Shown here one piece after another: positions 53,181 through 62,118 of a DNA stretch of 64,000 nt; the first letter of the stretch is position 1; the number at the start of each line of letters is the position of its first letter. Source of the DNA: Elusimicrobiota bacterium. GTDB lineage: Bacteria > Elusimicrobiota > Elusimicrobia > FEN-1173. Location: NCBI GenBank assembly GCA_016715645.1, contig JADJZR010000028.1, positions 278,969 through 342,968 on the forward strand. The letters are read 5' to 3'. The notes below the pieces were generated by a model that was not told where the DNA came from, did no database searches, and saw only the letters and a program-made list of their open reading frames with translations. A program made the position numbers and the translations under genes.

Positions 53181-53974
53181 CTCCATTCCGTTGGGTGGCG
53201 GTTCTTTGTTTCTTAGGGATCGCCCCCGCGGTCTGGGCGGAAGCAACGGCGGTGTCCACGGCGCCCGCTTTTGCTTTCCAATGGCGGACCGAACCTCCGC
53301 CCCCATTTGCCGTTGGTGAATCGATTCTGTATGTCATTAAATACGGCATGATCCATGCCGGGTACGCCACGTTGGAAGTTAAATCCATGGAAACCGTGTC
53401 CGGCCGGTTGGCCTACAAAGTGGTTTCCGAGGCCCGCACCAACAAAACCATGGACGTCATTTTTAAGGTGCGCGACCTCAACGAATCGTGGATCGACGCG
53501 GAAAGCCTGTGTTCTCTCCAATTTCGTCAGGATATTCGGGAAGGCCGTTACACGCGTCGGGTGGAGACGACCTACGACCATCCCGGCCGTCGATTCTTGT
53601 ATAAAAAGTGGCGCAAGGGCAAAGAGACCGTCCATGAAGGAGCCATTGCGCCGTTTGTTCAAGATGTATTGTCCAGCCTCTATTACATTCGAACCCAACC
53701 GTTGGAAGTGGGACAAAATTTCACGTTGGACGCCAATTCCGGGGCCGCCACCTGGCCCCTGTCCGTTCATGTGCTTCGCAAAGAGACCGTGAAGGTTCCC
53801 GCCGGCCGGTTCGACTGTTTTCGGCTGGAACCCATTTTGGCCGGCGACGGTATTTTCCAAGCCAGCGGAAAGCTGGAAGTGTGGGTCACCGAAGCCCCGC
53901 CCCACACCCCGGTCCTGCTCCGGTCCAAAGTCCTGGTGGGCGCTTTCGACGCGGAGATGACGAGGTCCGACTGA
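53177..53974 (+). CDS. DUF3108 periplasmic protein
   Basis: 265 residues from GTG 53177. A signal peptide (ending AVWA) is followed by the DUF3108 pattern: FAVGESILYVIKYGMIHAGYATLEV, a middle block RKVETTYDHPGRRFLYK-like at residues 125-145, FVQDVLSSLYYIRTQPLEVGQNF and VPAGRFDCFRLEP. DUF3108 proteins are periplasmic and of unknown function, with an LPS-transport-like beta fold suspected. The frame upstream of 53177 is a shadow of the methyltransferase. Confidence 0.87.
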   Translation: MTPFRWVAVLCFLGIAPAVWAEATAVSTAPAFAFQWRTEPPPPFAVGESILYVIKYGMIHAGYATLEVKSMETVSGRLAYKVVSEARTNKTMDVIFKVRDLNESWIDAESLCSLQFRQDIREGRYTRRVETTYDHPGRRFLYKKWRKGKETVHEGAIAPFVQDVLSSLYYIRTQPLEVGQNFTLDANSGAATWPLSVHVLRKETVKVPAGRFDCFRLEPILAGDGIFQASGKLEVWVTEAPPHTPVLLRSKVLVGAFDAEMTRSD

Positions 53975-54128
53975 ATACGAACAAGGAGAGGGTCGGCAAA
54001 CTTTTTAACAAAAAGGATGTTTAGGCCGGGTGGGAATGTTTGTATAATCGGCCGGGTTGGCGGACCACCCGGTCCTGTTTAAAACGGAATTGGATTTTTT
54101 AGCGCGCACCAACTTAGGAGGAATCCCT

Positions 54129-54752
54129 GTGTCCCAAACGATTGATATTAAAGAGTCCCTTGCCGCCGGTTGGCGGATGACGAAGTCTCGGTATCCCTTG
54201 ATTTTGGCCTATGCGGGAACGTTTTTGGCTATTGGGGCGGTCCGGTTTTTTCTTGACAAGGCCATCGATACGGTGGCGGTCAAAGTTTTTATCGGTCTCG
54301 CGTTTCAAGTGTTGAACTGGTACATGACGTTTAACGCTTTGGGCATCTCCATTAAGATTGTCGATGACAAGGAGGCCAGTTACGCCGATTTATGGACGCC
54401 CCAGGGGCCATTTTGGTTCTACGTTTTGGCCACGATCCTTTACGGACTGATCACGGCGGGCGGGGTGTTGTTGCTGGTGGTGCCCGGTGTGATTTGGGGA
54501 CTTATGTTCATGTTTTATGGTTACACCCAGATCGAGCATAAGTTGGGGCCCATTCAGGCCTTGAAAGCCAGCAAGGCGCTAACCGCAGGGGCTAAAGGGG
54601 GGTTGTTCCTTTTTTCTTTGGTCAGCATAGGAATCAATTTGCTGGGTTTGTTGGTGGTGGGGTTGGGATTGTTTGTGACCTTGCCGATCACTTACTTTGC
54701 CATCGCCCACGTTTATCGTCAACGGACCAAAGCCGTTTCGGCCTCGGCGTAG
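54129..54752 (+). CDS. Multi-pass membrane protein of unknown function
   Basis: 207 residues from GTG 54129, chosen because AGGAGG lies 6-7 nt upstream; an open ATG at 54057 has no site. Five to six hydrophobic helices with VVPGVIWGLMFMFYGYTQIEHKLGPIQALKASKALT, a pattern seen in DUF975-like and related membrane proteins (HKLGPIQALKAS is typical). The preceding 154-bp gap holds a TATAAT (54042-54047) and a CCGGGT-N9-ACCCGG hairpin (54051-54071), so this gene may have its own promoter inside the LPS cluster. Confidence 0.75.
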   Translation: MSQTIDIKESLAAGWRMTKSRYPLILAYAGTFLAIGAVRFFLDKAIDTVAVKVFIGLAFQVLNWYMTFNALGISIKIVDDKEASYADLWTPQGPFWFYVLATILYGLITAGGVLLLVVPGVIWGLMFMFYGYTQIEHKLGPIQALKASKALTAGAKGGLFLFSLVSIGINLLGLLVVGLGLFVTLPITYFAIAHVYRQRTKAVSASA

Positions 54753-54783
54753 TCGTTTAATCCGCCGTCTTGAGTCTCGCCCC

Positions 54784-55764
54784 ATGAGCGATTTGGTTTC
54801 CCGCGTACGGCCCATGGCCGGGTTGCCCGTGTTGATTATCGGGGACCTCATGGTCGACCGTTACATCCGCGGGTCGGTCAACCGGATTTCTCCGGAAGCC
54901 CCGGTGCCCGTGGTGGACGTCCATCACGAGGAATTCATGCCGGGCGGCGCCGGGAACGTGGCGTCCAACATCGCCGCGTTGGGGGGCAAACCCCGTCTTG
55001 TCTCGTTGGTGGGGGAAGACCCCGATGGGGACCGACTGTTAGGAACTCTGCGCGATCGGGGCGTTGACGTGTCTTCCGTCGTGGCGGACCCAAACCGGCC
55101 CACCATCCTTAAAACCCGTGTATTGGCCGGGCACCAGCAAGTGGTTCGGTTCGACCGGGAAAATCGGTCCCCGTTCCCCAAAGGCTTGGTGGATCGCCTG
55201 TTGGAAAATATCCATGAAAAACTGAAAGACGCCCGGGCCGTGGTGATTTCCGATTACGGAAAAGGGATGGTGAACCGTCGGTTGTTGAGAACGGTGTTGG
55301 GGTGGGCCCACCGTCAAGGAAAACCGGTGACCGTGGACCCGAAAATCGAGCATTTCCTCAGTTACCGCGGGGTGGACTGCATCACTCCCAACCTCAAGGA
55401 AGCTACTGAAGGCGTTCGCGCGTTGCCGCCCCAAACCGATGCCGAGGTGGACCAGTTGGGCCAGCGCATATTGCGGCGGCTTCGGTGCCGTTCGGTGTTG
55501 ATCACCCGAAGCGAGCGGGGGATGAGCCTGTATCGGGAAGGCCAACCGCCGTTGCATATACCGTCTCAAGCTCAGGAAGTGTTCGACGTGACTGGGGCCG
55601 GGGACACGGTGATCGCCGCGCTCAGTTTGGCCTTGGCGGCCAAAATCCCCTTGGCGGACGCCGCTCGGATTTCCAACGCCGCCGCCGGCGTGGTGGTGGG
55701 CAAACTGGGCACGGCCACCGTGAGCCCGTCCGAACTGATGACGGCCCTTCGCAAACGCCCATGA
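54784..55764 (+). CDS. rfaE1: D-glycero-beta-D-manno-heptose-7-phosphate kinase (HldE domain I)
   Basis: 326 residues of PfkB/ribokinase type. IIGDLMVDRYIRGSVNRISPEAPVPVVDV is the HldE kinase start, followed by MPGGAGNVASNIAALGG, RFDRENRSP and the C-terminal signature DVTGAGDTVIAALSLAL with the catalytic Asp. It makes heptose-1,7-bisphosphate for ADP-heptose. The C-terminal nucleotidyltransferase domain of fused HldE is absent, so the adenylyltransferase must be elsewhere. Start chosen at the ATG of MSDLVSRVRPM. Confidence 0.94.
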   Translation: MSDLVSRVRPMAGLPVLIIGDLMVDRYIRGSVNRISPEAPVPVVDVHHEEFMPGGAGNVASNIAALGGKPRLVSLVGEDPDGDRLLGTLRDRGVDVSSVVADPNRPTILKTRVLAGHQQVVRFDRENRSPFPKGLVDRLLENIHEKLKDARAVVISDYGKGMVNRRLLRTVLGWAHRQGKPVTVDPKIEHFLSYRGVDCITPNLKEATEGVRALPPQTDAEVDQLGQRILRRLRCRSVLITRSERGMSLYREGQPPLHIPSQAQEVFDVTGAGDTVIAALSLALAAKIPLADAARISNAAAGVVVGKLGTATVSPSELMTALRKRP

Positions 55765-56501
55765 ACGTCTTGGGCGTTATTCCGGCCCGGTTCGCGGCCC
55801 AACGGTTCCCCGGCAAACCTTTGGCGCCTATTGCCGGAAAGCCTATGATCTGGTGGGTGTGGGCCGCGGCGCGCAAAGCGTTGCCCCGGGTGGTGGTGGC
55901 CACCGACGATCGCCGGATTGTGGATGCGGTGCGGGGGTTCGGCGGCGAAGCGATGATGACGTCCGACCGATGTCGAAGCGGCACCGACCGTGTGGCCGAA
56001 GTGGCTCGCAAACACCGGGCCGACCTTTACCTCAACATTCAGGGCGACGAACCTCTCATGACCGCGCGCACGCTTAAAAAAGTGTTGGCCCTGCACAAAG
56101 ACCCGTCGGTGACGTTTGGAACCGCGGCCACGACGTTGACGGCCGCGGACTGGCCCGACCCCAACGCGGTCAAAGTTCTGGTTGACAAACGGGGCGACGC
56201 GCTCTATTTTTCCCGGGCCCCGTTGCCTTTTTTCCGGGACGGAACGCCCCCCGCGCCGCCGCCCAACAAGTTTTTGTTCAAGCACCTCGGCGTCTATTCG
56301 TATCGGCCGGACACCCTGCGGACGTTCGTTCGGTGGCCGGCTGGTTTTTTTGAAAGCGCCGAAAAATTGGAACAGTTGCGCGCTCTCGAAAATGGGGTGC
56401 GCCTTCTTCGCGTGGCGACGACGCCCGACGATTCCATTGGTGTGGACCTTCCGGCCGACGTGGCCCGGGTGGAGAAAATTTTGAGGCAAAGGGGGAAGTG
56501 A
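55761..56501 (+). CDS. kdsB: CMP-Kdo synthetase (3-deoxy-manno-octulosonate cytidylyltransferase)
   Basis: 246 residues. VIPARFAAQRFPGKPLAPIAGKPMIWWVW is the KdsB signature, then VVVATDDRRIVDAVRGFGG, SGTDRVAEVA and LYLNIQGDEPLM. It activates Kdo with CTP for WaaA. The ATG overlaps the rfaE1 stop (ATGA). pyrG, which supplies CTP, follows immediately. Confidence 0.95.
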   Translation: MNVLGVIPARFAAQRFPGKPLAPIAGKPMIWWVWAAARKALPRVVVATDDRRIVDAVRGFGGEAMMTSDRCRSGTDRVAEVARKHRADLYLNIQGDEPLMTARTLKKVLALHKDPSVTFGTAATTLTAADWPDPNAVKVLVDKRGDALYFSRAPLPFFRDGTPPAPPPNKFLFKHLGVYSYRPDTLRTFVRWPAGFFESAEKLEQLRALENGVRLLRVATTPDDSIGVDLPADVARVEKILRQRGK

Positions 56502-58099
56502 TGCCGAAATATATTTTTGTGACGGGGGGCGTGGTCAGTTCGTTGGGGAAAGGGATCGCGGCTTCGTCGTTGGGCCGGCTGTTGAAGGCCCGTGGGTTGG
56601 ACATCACCATGATCAAGCTGGACCCTTACCTTAACGTGGACCCCGGCACCATGAGCCCCTACCAACACGGGGAAGTGTATGTGACTGAAGACGGCGCCGA
56701 AACGGATTTGGATTTGGGCCACTACGAGCGGTTTATCGACGTGGACATGACCCGGGACAACAACGCCACCTCGGGCCAAATTTACGAAACCGTTCTGGCC
56801 AAGGAGCGGCGGGGCGAATTTTTAGGAAAGACCGTACAGGTGATTCCCCACATTACCAACGAAATCAAAAATCGCTTGTTGCGTGTGGCTAAGGGCCGCG
56901 ACATCGTGATCGTGGAAGTGGGCGGCACGGTGGGCGACATCGAATCCCTGCCGTTTTTGGAAGCCATTCGCCAGATGCGCATCGACGCGGGACGCGACAA
57001 TGTGCTGTATATTCATCTTACGTTGGTTCCCTACATCAAAGCCGCGGAAGAATTGAAAACAAAACCCACCCAACATTCCGTTGGAAAATTGCGGGAAATC
57101 GGCATTGAGCCCGACATTATCATTTGCCGCACGGACCGGCCTTTGGGACAAGACATTCGAGAAAAAATAGCCCTGTTCTCCAGCGTGCCCAAAGACGCGG
57201 TGATCGAAGCGGTGGATGTGGATACGATTTACGATGTGCCGTTGATGTTCGAGCGGCAAGGACTCGACGAGCTGGTGTTGATGTTGTTGCGCCAACGCAG
57301 TCCCGCGAAAGATTTGGCCTCCTGGAAACAGATGGTGGAAAAAATCCGCAACCCCCAGCATCACGTGACCATCGGCGTCGCTGGTAAATACGTCGAAGTC
57401 AAAGACGCTTACAAATCCATCGGCGAAGCCCTGCTTCACGGCGGGTTGGCCAACAACGCCAAGGTGGTTGTGAAATATTTGGATGTGGAGGACGAGACGC
57501 TGGAGTCGCAACTTCTTCAGGTGGACGGTATTTTGATACCCGGGGGGTTTGGGGACCGGGGGGTGGAAGGAAAAATCGCCGTGGCCCGGTTCGCCCGGGA
57601 ACGTCAAATCCCATTTTTTGGCATCTGTTTGGGAATGCAGTGCGCCGTGATCGACGTGGCGCGCAATGTGGCCAAACTGAGCAAAGCCCATTCCACCGAG
57701 TTCGCTCCCAAAACCCCCCATCCGGTGGTGGACATGATGCTGGAACAAAAAAAAGTGACCCAACTGGGCGCGTCCATGCGGTTGGGGGTTTATCCCTGCC
57801 GGTTGAAGGCGGATTCTTTGGCGCGTAAAGCCTATGGGAAGGATCTGGTGAACGAACGTCATCGGCACCGGTATGAGCTGAACAACAAATATCGAAAGGC
57901 CCTTGAAAAGGCCGGGTTGCGGGTGGTGGGGGAATACACCCGGCTGAAATTGGCCGAGGTGGTCGAATTTAAAAACCATCCGTGGTACGTGGCGGTCCAA
58001 TACCATCCGGAACTCAAATCAAGGCCCCTTCACCCGCACCCGCTTTTCCGGGACTTCATCGCCGCGGCTCTGCGACGGCTCTCTCCTCCCCGGGGCTGA
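56501..58099 (+). CDS. pyrG: CTP synthase
   Basis: 532 residues. The synthetase domain has KYIFVTGGVVSSLGKGIAASS and LDPYLNVDPGTMSPYQHGEV. The C-terminal class I glutamine amidotransferase has FFGICLGMQCAVI (nucleophilic Cys) and VQYHPELKSRP (His/Glu). It aminates UTP to CTP. The ATG at 56501 follows GGGGGAAG and overlaps the kdsB stop; a GTG one codon earlier is also open. kdsB-pyrG adjacency is common in Gram-negatives. Confidence 0.97.
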   Translation: MPKYIFVTGGVVSSLGKGIAASSLGRLLKARGLDITMIKLDPYLNVDPGTMSPYQHGEVYVTEDGAETDLDLGHYERFIDVDMTRDNNATSGQIYETVLAKERRGEFLGKTVQVIPHITNEIKNRLLRVAKGRDIVIVEVGGTVGDIESLPFLEAIRQMRIDAGRDNVLYIHLTLVPYIKAAEELKTKPTQHSVGKLREIGIEPDIIICRTDRPLGQDIREKIALFSSVPKDAVIEAVDVDTIYDVPLMFERQGLDELVLMLLRQRSPAKDLASWKQMVEKIRNPQHHVTIGVAGKYVEVKDAYKSIGEALLHGGLANNAKVVVKYLDVEDETLESQLLQVDGILIPGGFGDRGVEGKIAVARFARERQIPFFGICLGMQCAVIDVARNVAKLSKAHSTEFAPKTPHPVVDMMLEQKKVTQLGASMRLGVYPCRLKADSLARKAYGKDLVNERHRHRYELNNKYRKALEKAGLRVVGEYTRLKLAEVVEFKNHPWYVAVQYHPELKSRPLHPHPLFRDFIAAALRRLSPPRG

Positions 58100-58107
58100 T
58101 TTCGCGG

Positions 58108-58719
58108 GTGTCGCGTCTCGATGGTAACCCGTTTCCTCGGTGGGGAGTTGTGTTAGGGGGCCGGTGCGCGGTGTCGTTGGCGTGGGTGGGGATCGTTTTG
58201 GCGTGCGTCAGTGTGTATTGGGCTCGCTCCGCGGACCGTGATTTTCAACGGGAAGGTCGCCGTTACGTGGAACTGTGGGCCGATCGCTTGGCGGAATTCG
58301 CCGGTCAACCGGATCGCCAGGACCTGTTGGTCCGACGCTTCTCGGCAGAATCAGATTCCCAGACCGCGGGAATCGTCGACCTGGATGGGCGTTGGGTTGT
58401 TCGGGCGGGCCCTGCGGTGGATGTCCCCTCTTTTCCTTCCCCATCAAAAATCCACGACAAACGATTGAACGTTGAGGCCTGGTTGTTTCGCGCCCCGATG
58501 TGGGTGGACGGACGTCGTTCGGGCGATGTGGTGTGGGTCCGGCGTTGTGAGTTTCTTCTGCGCGGGGCCCAGCGGCGGCGTCGGGGTTTTATGATGGCGT
58601 GGGTCTGGTGGGCTGTGGCGGGCGGGATCGGGCTCGCCACCGCGTTGTGGGCTGGACAAAATGGCGTTTTGGGTGTAAATACTCGTGATGACGCCATCGA
58701 TCCGACACCACAAATTTAA
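58108..58719 (+). CDS. Small bitopic membrane protein with periplasmic domain (unknown)
   Basis: 203 residues from GTG 58108, chosen because it falls just after the pyrG stop; the longer frame is a pyrG shadow. An N-terminal hydrophobic helix (AVSLAWVGIVLACVSVYWA) is followed by an about 110-residue domain with GIVDLDGRWVVRAGP, and a second helix (MMAWVWWAVAGGIGLATALWA) near the end. This topology resembles the sensor part of a histidine kinase or chemoreceptor, but no cytoplasmic output domain follows. The call is modest: coding bias looks reasonable, but no family was recognised. Confidence 0.55.
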   Translation: MSRLDGNPFPRWGVVLGGRCAVSLAWVGIVLACVSVYWARSADRDFQREGRRYVELWADRLAEFAGQPDRQDLLVRRFSAESDSQTAGIVDLDGRWVVRAGPAVDVPSFPSPSKIHDKRLNVEAWLFRAPMWVDGRRSGDVVWVRRCEFLLRGAQRRRRGFMMAWVWWAVAGGIGLATALWAGQNGVLGVNTRDDAIDPTPQI

Positions 58720-58804
58720 CGGGATGCCATGGCCAGGATGGAGTTCCAGGGAACCTTGTCCGGACCGACGATCGAAGCTCCTGTTTCGATCCAGGGAGCC
58801 CTTT

Positions 58805-60640
58805 GTGAGCGGCGCGCCGCGCTCCAGCGCTGGGCGTAAAACCGCTCAGGAAGTGATTTTGGAGGCCCGCCTGGTGTCTCCGGAAAACCTCGTTTTGGCC
58901 GAACAAGAATCCCTCAAATCCGGTCGTCCGATTCAGCAAATCGTCGTAGAAAAAAAATGGGCCGACAAAGTGGACGTGCTCCAGGTTCTTTCCCGCGAAT
59001 GGCGAACCAAGGCCGTGGACCTGGCCGAAATGGAAATTGATCCCGAGGTGGTTCACCTCTTGGCCGAAAACGTGACCCGTAAACATTTGGTCCTGCCTTT
59101 CGCCAAAGAAGACCAGGTCCTTCTGTTGGCCATGGCCGACCCGCGGGATTTCATGGTCTCGGAAGACATCCACATCAAAACCGGTCTCGAGGTCCAGCGG
59201 TATTTGGCCATGCCCGAAGACATTATTCGGGAATTGGACAAGGTGTACGGAATTTCTGGAAGCGGCAAAGGCGCCGAACTGTTGAAGTCCGTGACCGACG
59301 CCGCCGCGATCCCGGATGTGGACGGCACGCTGGAAAAAGTGCAGGAAAAAACTGATGTGACCGAGGTGGATGCGTCGGCCCCGGAAGTGGAAAAAATTGT
59401 CAACGGAATTATTTTGTCCGCCCTGGGGCAAAAAGCGTCGGACATTCACATCGAGCCGTTCGAAGACCCCGCGGGCCGGTCGTCAAAAGTGTTGGTGCGT
59501 TACCGGGTCGACGGGTTTTTAAAGCCAGCCGGATTCCAAATCCCCTGGACCTACCGAAGCGCCGTGATCGCTAAAATTAAAATCATGACCAATTCCATGA
59601 ACATCACCGAACGACGGATCCCCCAGTCCGGACGTATCCAGGTGATGGCCAAGGGCAACCCGATCGAATTCCGCGTGGAAATTGTTCCGACGGTTTATGG
59701 CGAATCGGTCGTCATGCGGATTTTGGACCGAAAAGCTGTCCAGGTGGACATTAAAAAGTTGGGGTTTTTTCCAGAGACCTTGGACCGTTATCTGGGGCTC
59801 ATGGCCGGCGTGGGTGGAAAAAAGAACTTCGGTATCGTGTTGGTGTGCGGACCCACGGGGTCGGGAAAATCCACCACGTTGTATGCGTCGCTCAACCACA
59901 TCAATCGCGACGACATCAAAATCCTCACGGCCGAAAACCCCGTGGAATACAATTTGGACGGAATTGTGCAGGTCCAGGTCAATCCCGATTTGAAGTTGGG
60001 CGAGGACAAATGTTTCGATTTTGCCACGGCTCTGCGTTCGTTTTTGCGGTTGGATCCCGACGTGATCATGGTGGGAGAAATCCGCGACCAGGAAACCGCC
60101 CACATCGCCATGGAAGCGGCCATGACGGGCCACTTGGTGTTTTCCACCATCCACACCAACGACGCGCCGTCGACGGTGACGCGGTTGGTGGACATGGGGA
60201 TTCCGGCCTTCATGGTGGCCAGCACGCTCAAATGCGTGTTGGCACAACGGTTGTGCCGCCGCTTGTGTCCCGACTGCAAAACCCCCCATGCGCCGACTGT
60301 GGAAGAGGTCGAAGTGTATAAAACCAATCATTTCCCGTTGCCGGCGGGCGCGCAGATTTTTCAAGGGACCGGGTGCCGGACCTGCAACGGCAGTGGATTT
60401 AAAGGCCGGTTGGGTATTCACGAACTGCTGATCGTGGACGACACGGTGCGGACGGGCATGTTAAAAGAGATGACCGCCGATTCCATCCGCGATTCGGCCG
60501 CCAATAAATCGACGCAAAAAATGCGATCCATTTTGGTGGACGGATTGCAGAAAGCCTTGGAAGGCCAAACCACCGTGCGGGAAGTGTTGGGCGGCGCGTC
60601 GGAAGTGGCCGAAGACGCCGCCAAAAAAGCGGGCCATTAG
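58805..60640 (+). CDS. GspE/PilB-type secretion/pilus ATPase
   Basis: 611 residues from GTG 58805, preceded by AGGGAG; the frame is open earlier, but residues before this do not look like protein of this family. It has a GspE_N (MshEN-like) domain (KTAQEVILEARLVSPENLVLAEQES), then the ATPase: SDIHIEPFED, Walker A VCGPTGSGKSTTLYAS, Asp box LRLDPDVIMVGEIRDQETA, His box STIHTNDAPSTVTRL and a zinc motif CRRLCPDC...GCRTCNGSG. It drives type IV pilus assembly or type II secretion. The C-terminal tail beyond the usual end is Ala/Lys-rich. Confidence 0.94.
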   Translation: MSGAPRSSAGRKTAQEVILEARLVSPENLVLAEQESLKSGRPIQQIVVEKKWADKVDVLQVLSREWRTKAVDLAEMEIDPEVVHLLAENVTRKHLVLPFAKEDQVLLLAMADPRDFMVSEDIHIKTGLEVQRYLAMPEDIIRELDKVYGISGSGKGAELLKSVTDAAAIPDVDGTLEKVQEKTDVTEVDASAPEVEKIVNGIILSALGQKASDIHIEPFEDPAGRSSKVLVRYRVDGFLKPAGFQIPWTYRSAVIAKIKIMTNSMNITERRIPQSGRIQVMAKGNPIEFRVEIVPTVYGESVVMRILDRKAVQVDIKKLGFFPETLDRYLGLMAGVGGKKNFGIVLVCGPTGSGKSTTLYASLNHINRDDIKILTAENPVEYNLDGIVQVQVNPDLKLGEDKCFDFATALRSFLRLDPDVIMVGEIRDQETAHIAMEAAMTGHLVFSTIHTNDAPSTVTRLVDMGIPAFMVASTLKCVLAQRLCRRLCPDCKTPHAPTVEEVEVYKTNHFPLPAGAQIFQGTGCRTCNGSGFKGRLGIHELLIVDDTVRTGMLKEMTADSIRDSAANKSTQKMRSILVDGLQKALEGQTTVREVLGGASEVAEDAAKKAGH

Positions 60641-60687
60641 TCTCTCCCGCGGTTGGACGGTCGCGGACGAAAAGTGAGCGAGGCGTT

Positions 60688-60731
60688 CCTCTCCTCGTGG
60701 GAGAGGATGTCCCGAAGGGACAGGTGAGGGA
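60688..60731. repeat. REP/MITE-like palindromic repeat, copy 2 (right half)
   Basis: Hairpins CCTCTCC/GGGAGAGG and TGTCCC-GAA-GGGACA followed by GGTGAGGGA, the same architecture as the right half of 34750-34839. The glycerol-3-phosphate dehydrogenase ribosome-binding site (AGGTGAGGG) and start codon abut this repeat. Confidence 0.5.
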
Positions 60732-62105
60732 ATGAGCCTTTCCGTGTATGACGCCCTCGTGATCGGTGGCGGGATCACGGGAGCGGGGGTGTTGCGGGAC
60801 CTCTCTTTGCGGGGCGTCCGCGCTTTGCTGGTGGAAAAAAATACGCTCGGCCGCGCCACCACGGCGGCGTCCAGCCATTTAATCCACGGCGGATTGAGAT
60901 ACCTGCTCTACGACCGCCTCACCACCCACGCCAGTTGTTGGGACGCGGGTCACATTGTTCGTTTGGCAAGCCCATTTCTAACCAGATTGCCTATTTTGTG
61001 GCCTGTGTACCGATGGCATCGCCGGGGGATTGGGACCGTGGAAGCCCTGTTGTTCTCCTACGACACGTTTCAACGATTAAAATCCGGAAAAAGCCATGTG
61101 CGTTTGAACGCGGCGGAGACCCTTCGGTTGGCGCCGGGGTTGTCCCCCGCAGGCTTGGTGGGCGGGCTGATTTTTGATGAATACTGGGTCGATCCCGTGC
61201 GTCTCACACGCGCCAACATGGATCACGCAATCCGGGCCGGGGCCCGGGTTGAAGAGCATACGGAAGCGGTGAAAATAACGCCCATCAACGGAGGCCTTTC
61301 GGTGGTGTTGCGTCTAGCCGATGGCGTTGTCCAAACGGTGTCCGCCCGATCGGTGGTTAACGCGGCGGGACCGTGGGCCGATGCCGTGGCGCAAGGCGCG
61401 GGCGCGCGGGTTCCGTTGCGGTTACAAAAAGGGTCCCATTTGGCGTATGGGTCCTTGCCTATCTTGGGGCGGACGCCTTTCCCATTGGGGTTGTTGTTGG
61501 AAGCAACGGACCGAGGCCGATACATTTTCAGTCTTCCGGGAAGTGAAAAAACCTTGGTGGGTCCCACGGACCTGGCTTTTGACGGGGATCCAACCTCGTT
61601 GCGGACCACCACGGACGAAATCGACTATCTCCTGGCTTCCTGCCGCCGCTATTTCCCCAATTTTCCAACCCGATTTGATTCCACCACGGTGGGGGCACGG
61701 CCGCTGTTGGGGCAATCGGGTCCGGAAAAATTGCTGTCTCGCGGATACCAGGTGTTTGATCATTCCCCTGTTGCGCCGGGGATGTTCACCGTGGCGGGGG
61801 GAAAAATGTCAGACTTCCGGTTGATGGGGCAAGAAGCGGCCGACGCGGTTGTCCGCTGGCTGGGCTGTTCGACGCCGTCGTGCACGGCGGCGATGGATTT
61901 CGATGGCAACAAAGTTGATGTTTCGGATGCGGGAGCGCCTCCCTCGGCCCGGCGGAGAGCGTTCTGGGATGCGCATCCCCGGTTGCGGGAGTGGCATGCG
62001 CTGGCGTTTTTGGGCGCGGAATATGTAAAACAAAATTTACGACGGGCCTTCGCTCGGCCGCGGGAATGGACCGCGGAAGAAACCGCCCGGCATTACGATC
62101 GTTAA
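60732..62105 (+). CDS. glpD: FAD-dependent glycerol-3-phosphate dehydrogenase
   Basis: 457 residues. A Rossmann FAD-binding start DALVIGGGITGAGVLRDLSLRGVRALLVEK is followed by TTAASSHLIHGGLRYLLYDRL (GlpD signature), DEYWVDPVRLTRANMDHAIRAGA and VVNAAGPWADAVA. The C-terminal DAO_C region is shorter than in GlpD of about 500 residues. It oxidises sn-glycerol-3-phosphate to DHAP at the membrane. Its start is embedded at the edge of a palindromic repeat. Confidence 0.92.
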   Translation: MSLSVYDALVIGGGITGAGVLRDLSLRGVRALLVEKNTLGRATTAASSHLIHGGLRYLLYDRLTTHASCWDAGHIVRLASPFLTRLPILWPVYRWHRRGIGTVEALLFSYDTFQRLKSGKSHVRLNAAETLRLAPGLSPAGLVGGLIFDEYWVDPVRLTRANMDHAIRAGARVEEHTEAVKITPINGGLSVVLRLADGVVQTVSARSVVNAAGPWADAVAQGAGARVPLRLQKGSHLAYGSLPILGRTPFPLGLLLEATDRGRYIFSLPGSEKTLVGPTDLAFDGDPTSLRTTTDEIDYLLASCRRYFPNFPTRFDSTTVGARPLLGQSGPEKLLSRGYQVFDHSPVAPGMFTVAGGKMSDFRLMGQEAADAVVRWLGCSTPSCTAAMDFDGNKVDVSDAGAPPSARRRAFWDAHPRLREWHALAFLGAEYVKQNLRRAFARPREWTAEETARHYDR

Positions 62106-62118
62106 AAAGGACGTTTTT

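Noticed and set aside
56822..58006. 394-codon minus-strand ORF opposite pyrG
   Set aside because: Antisense shadow of a well-conserved CTP synthase.
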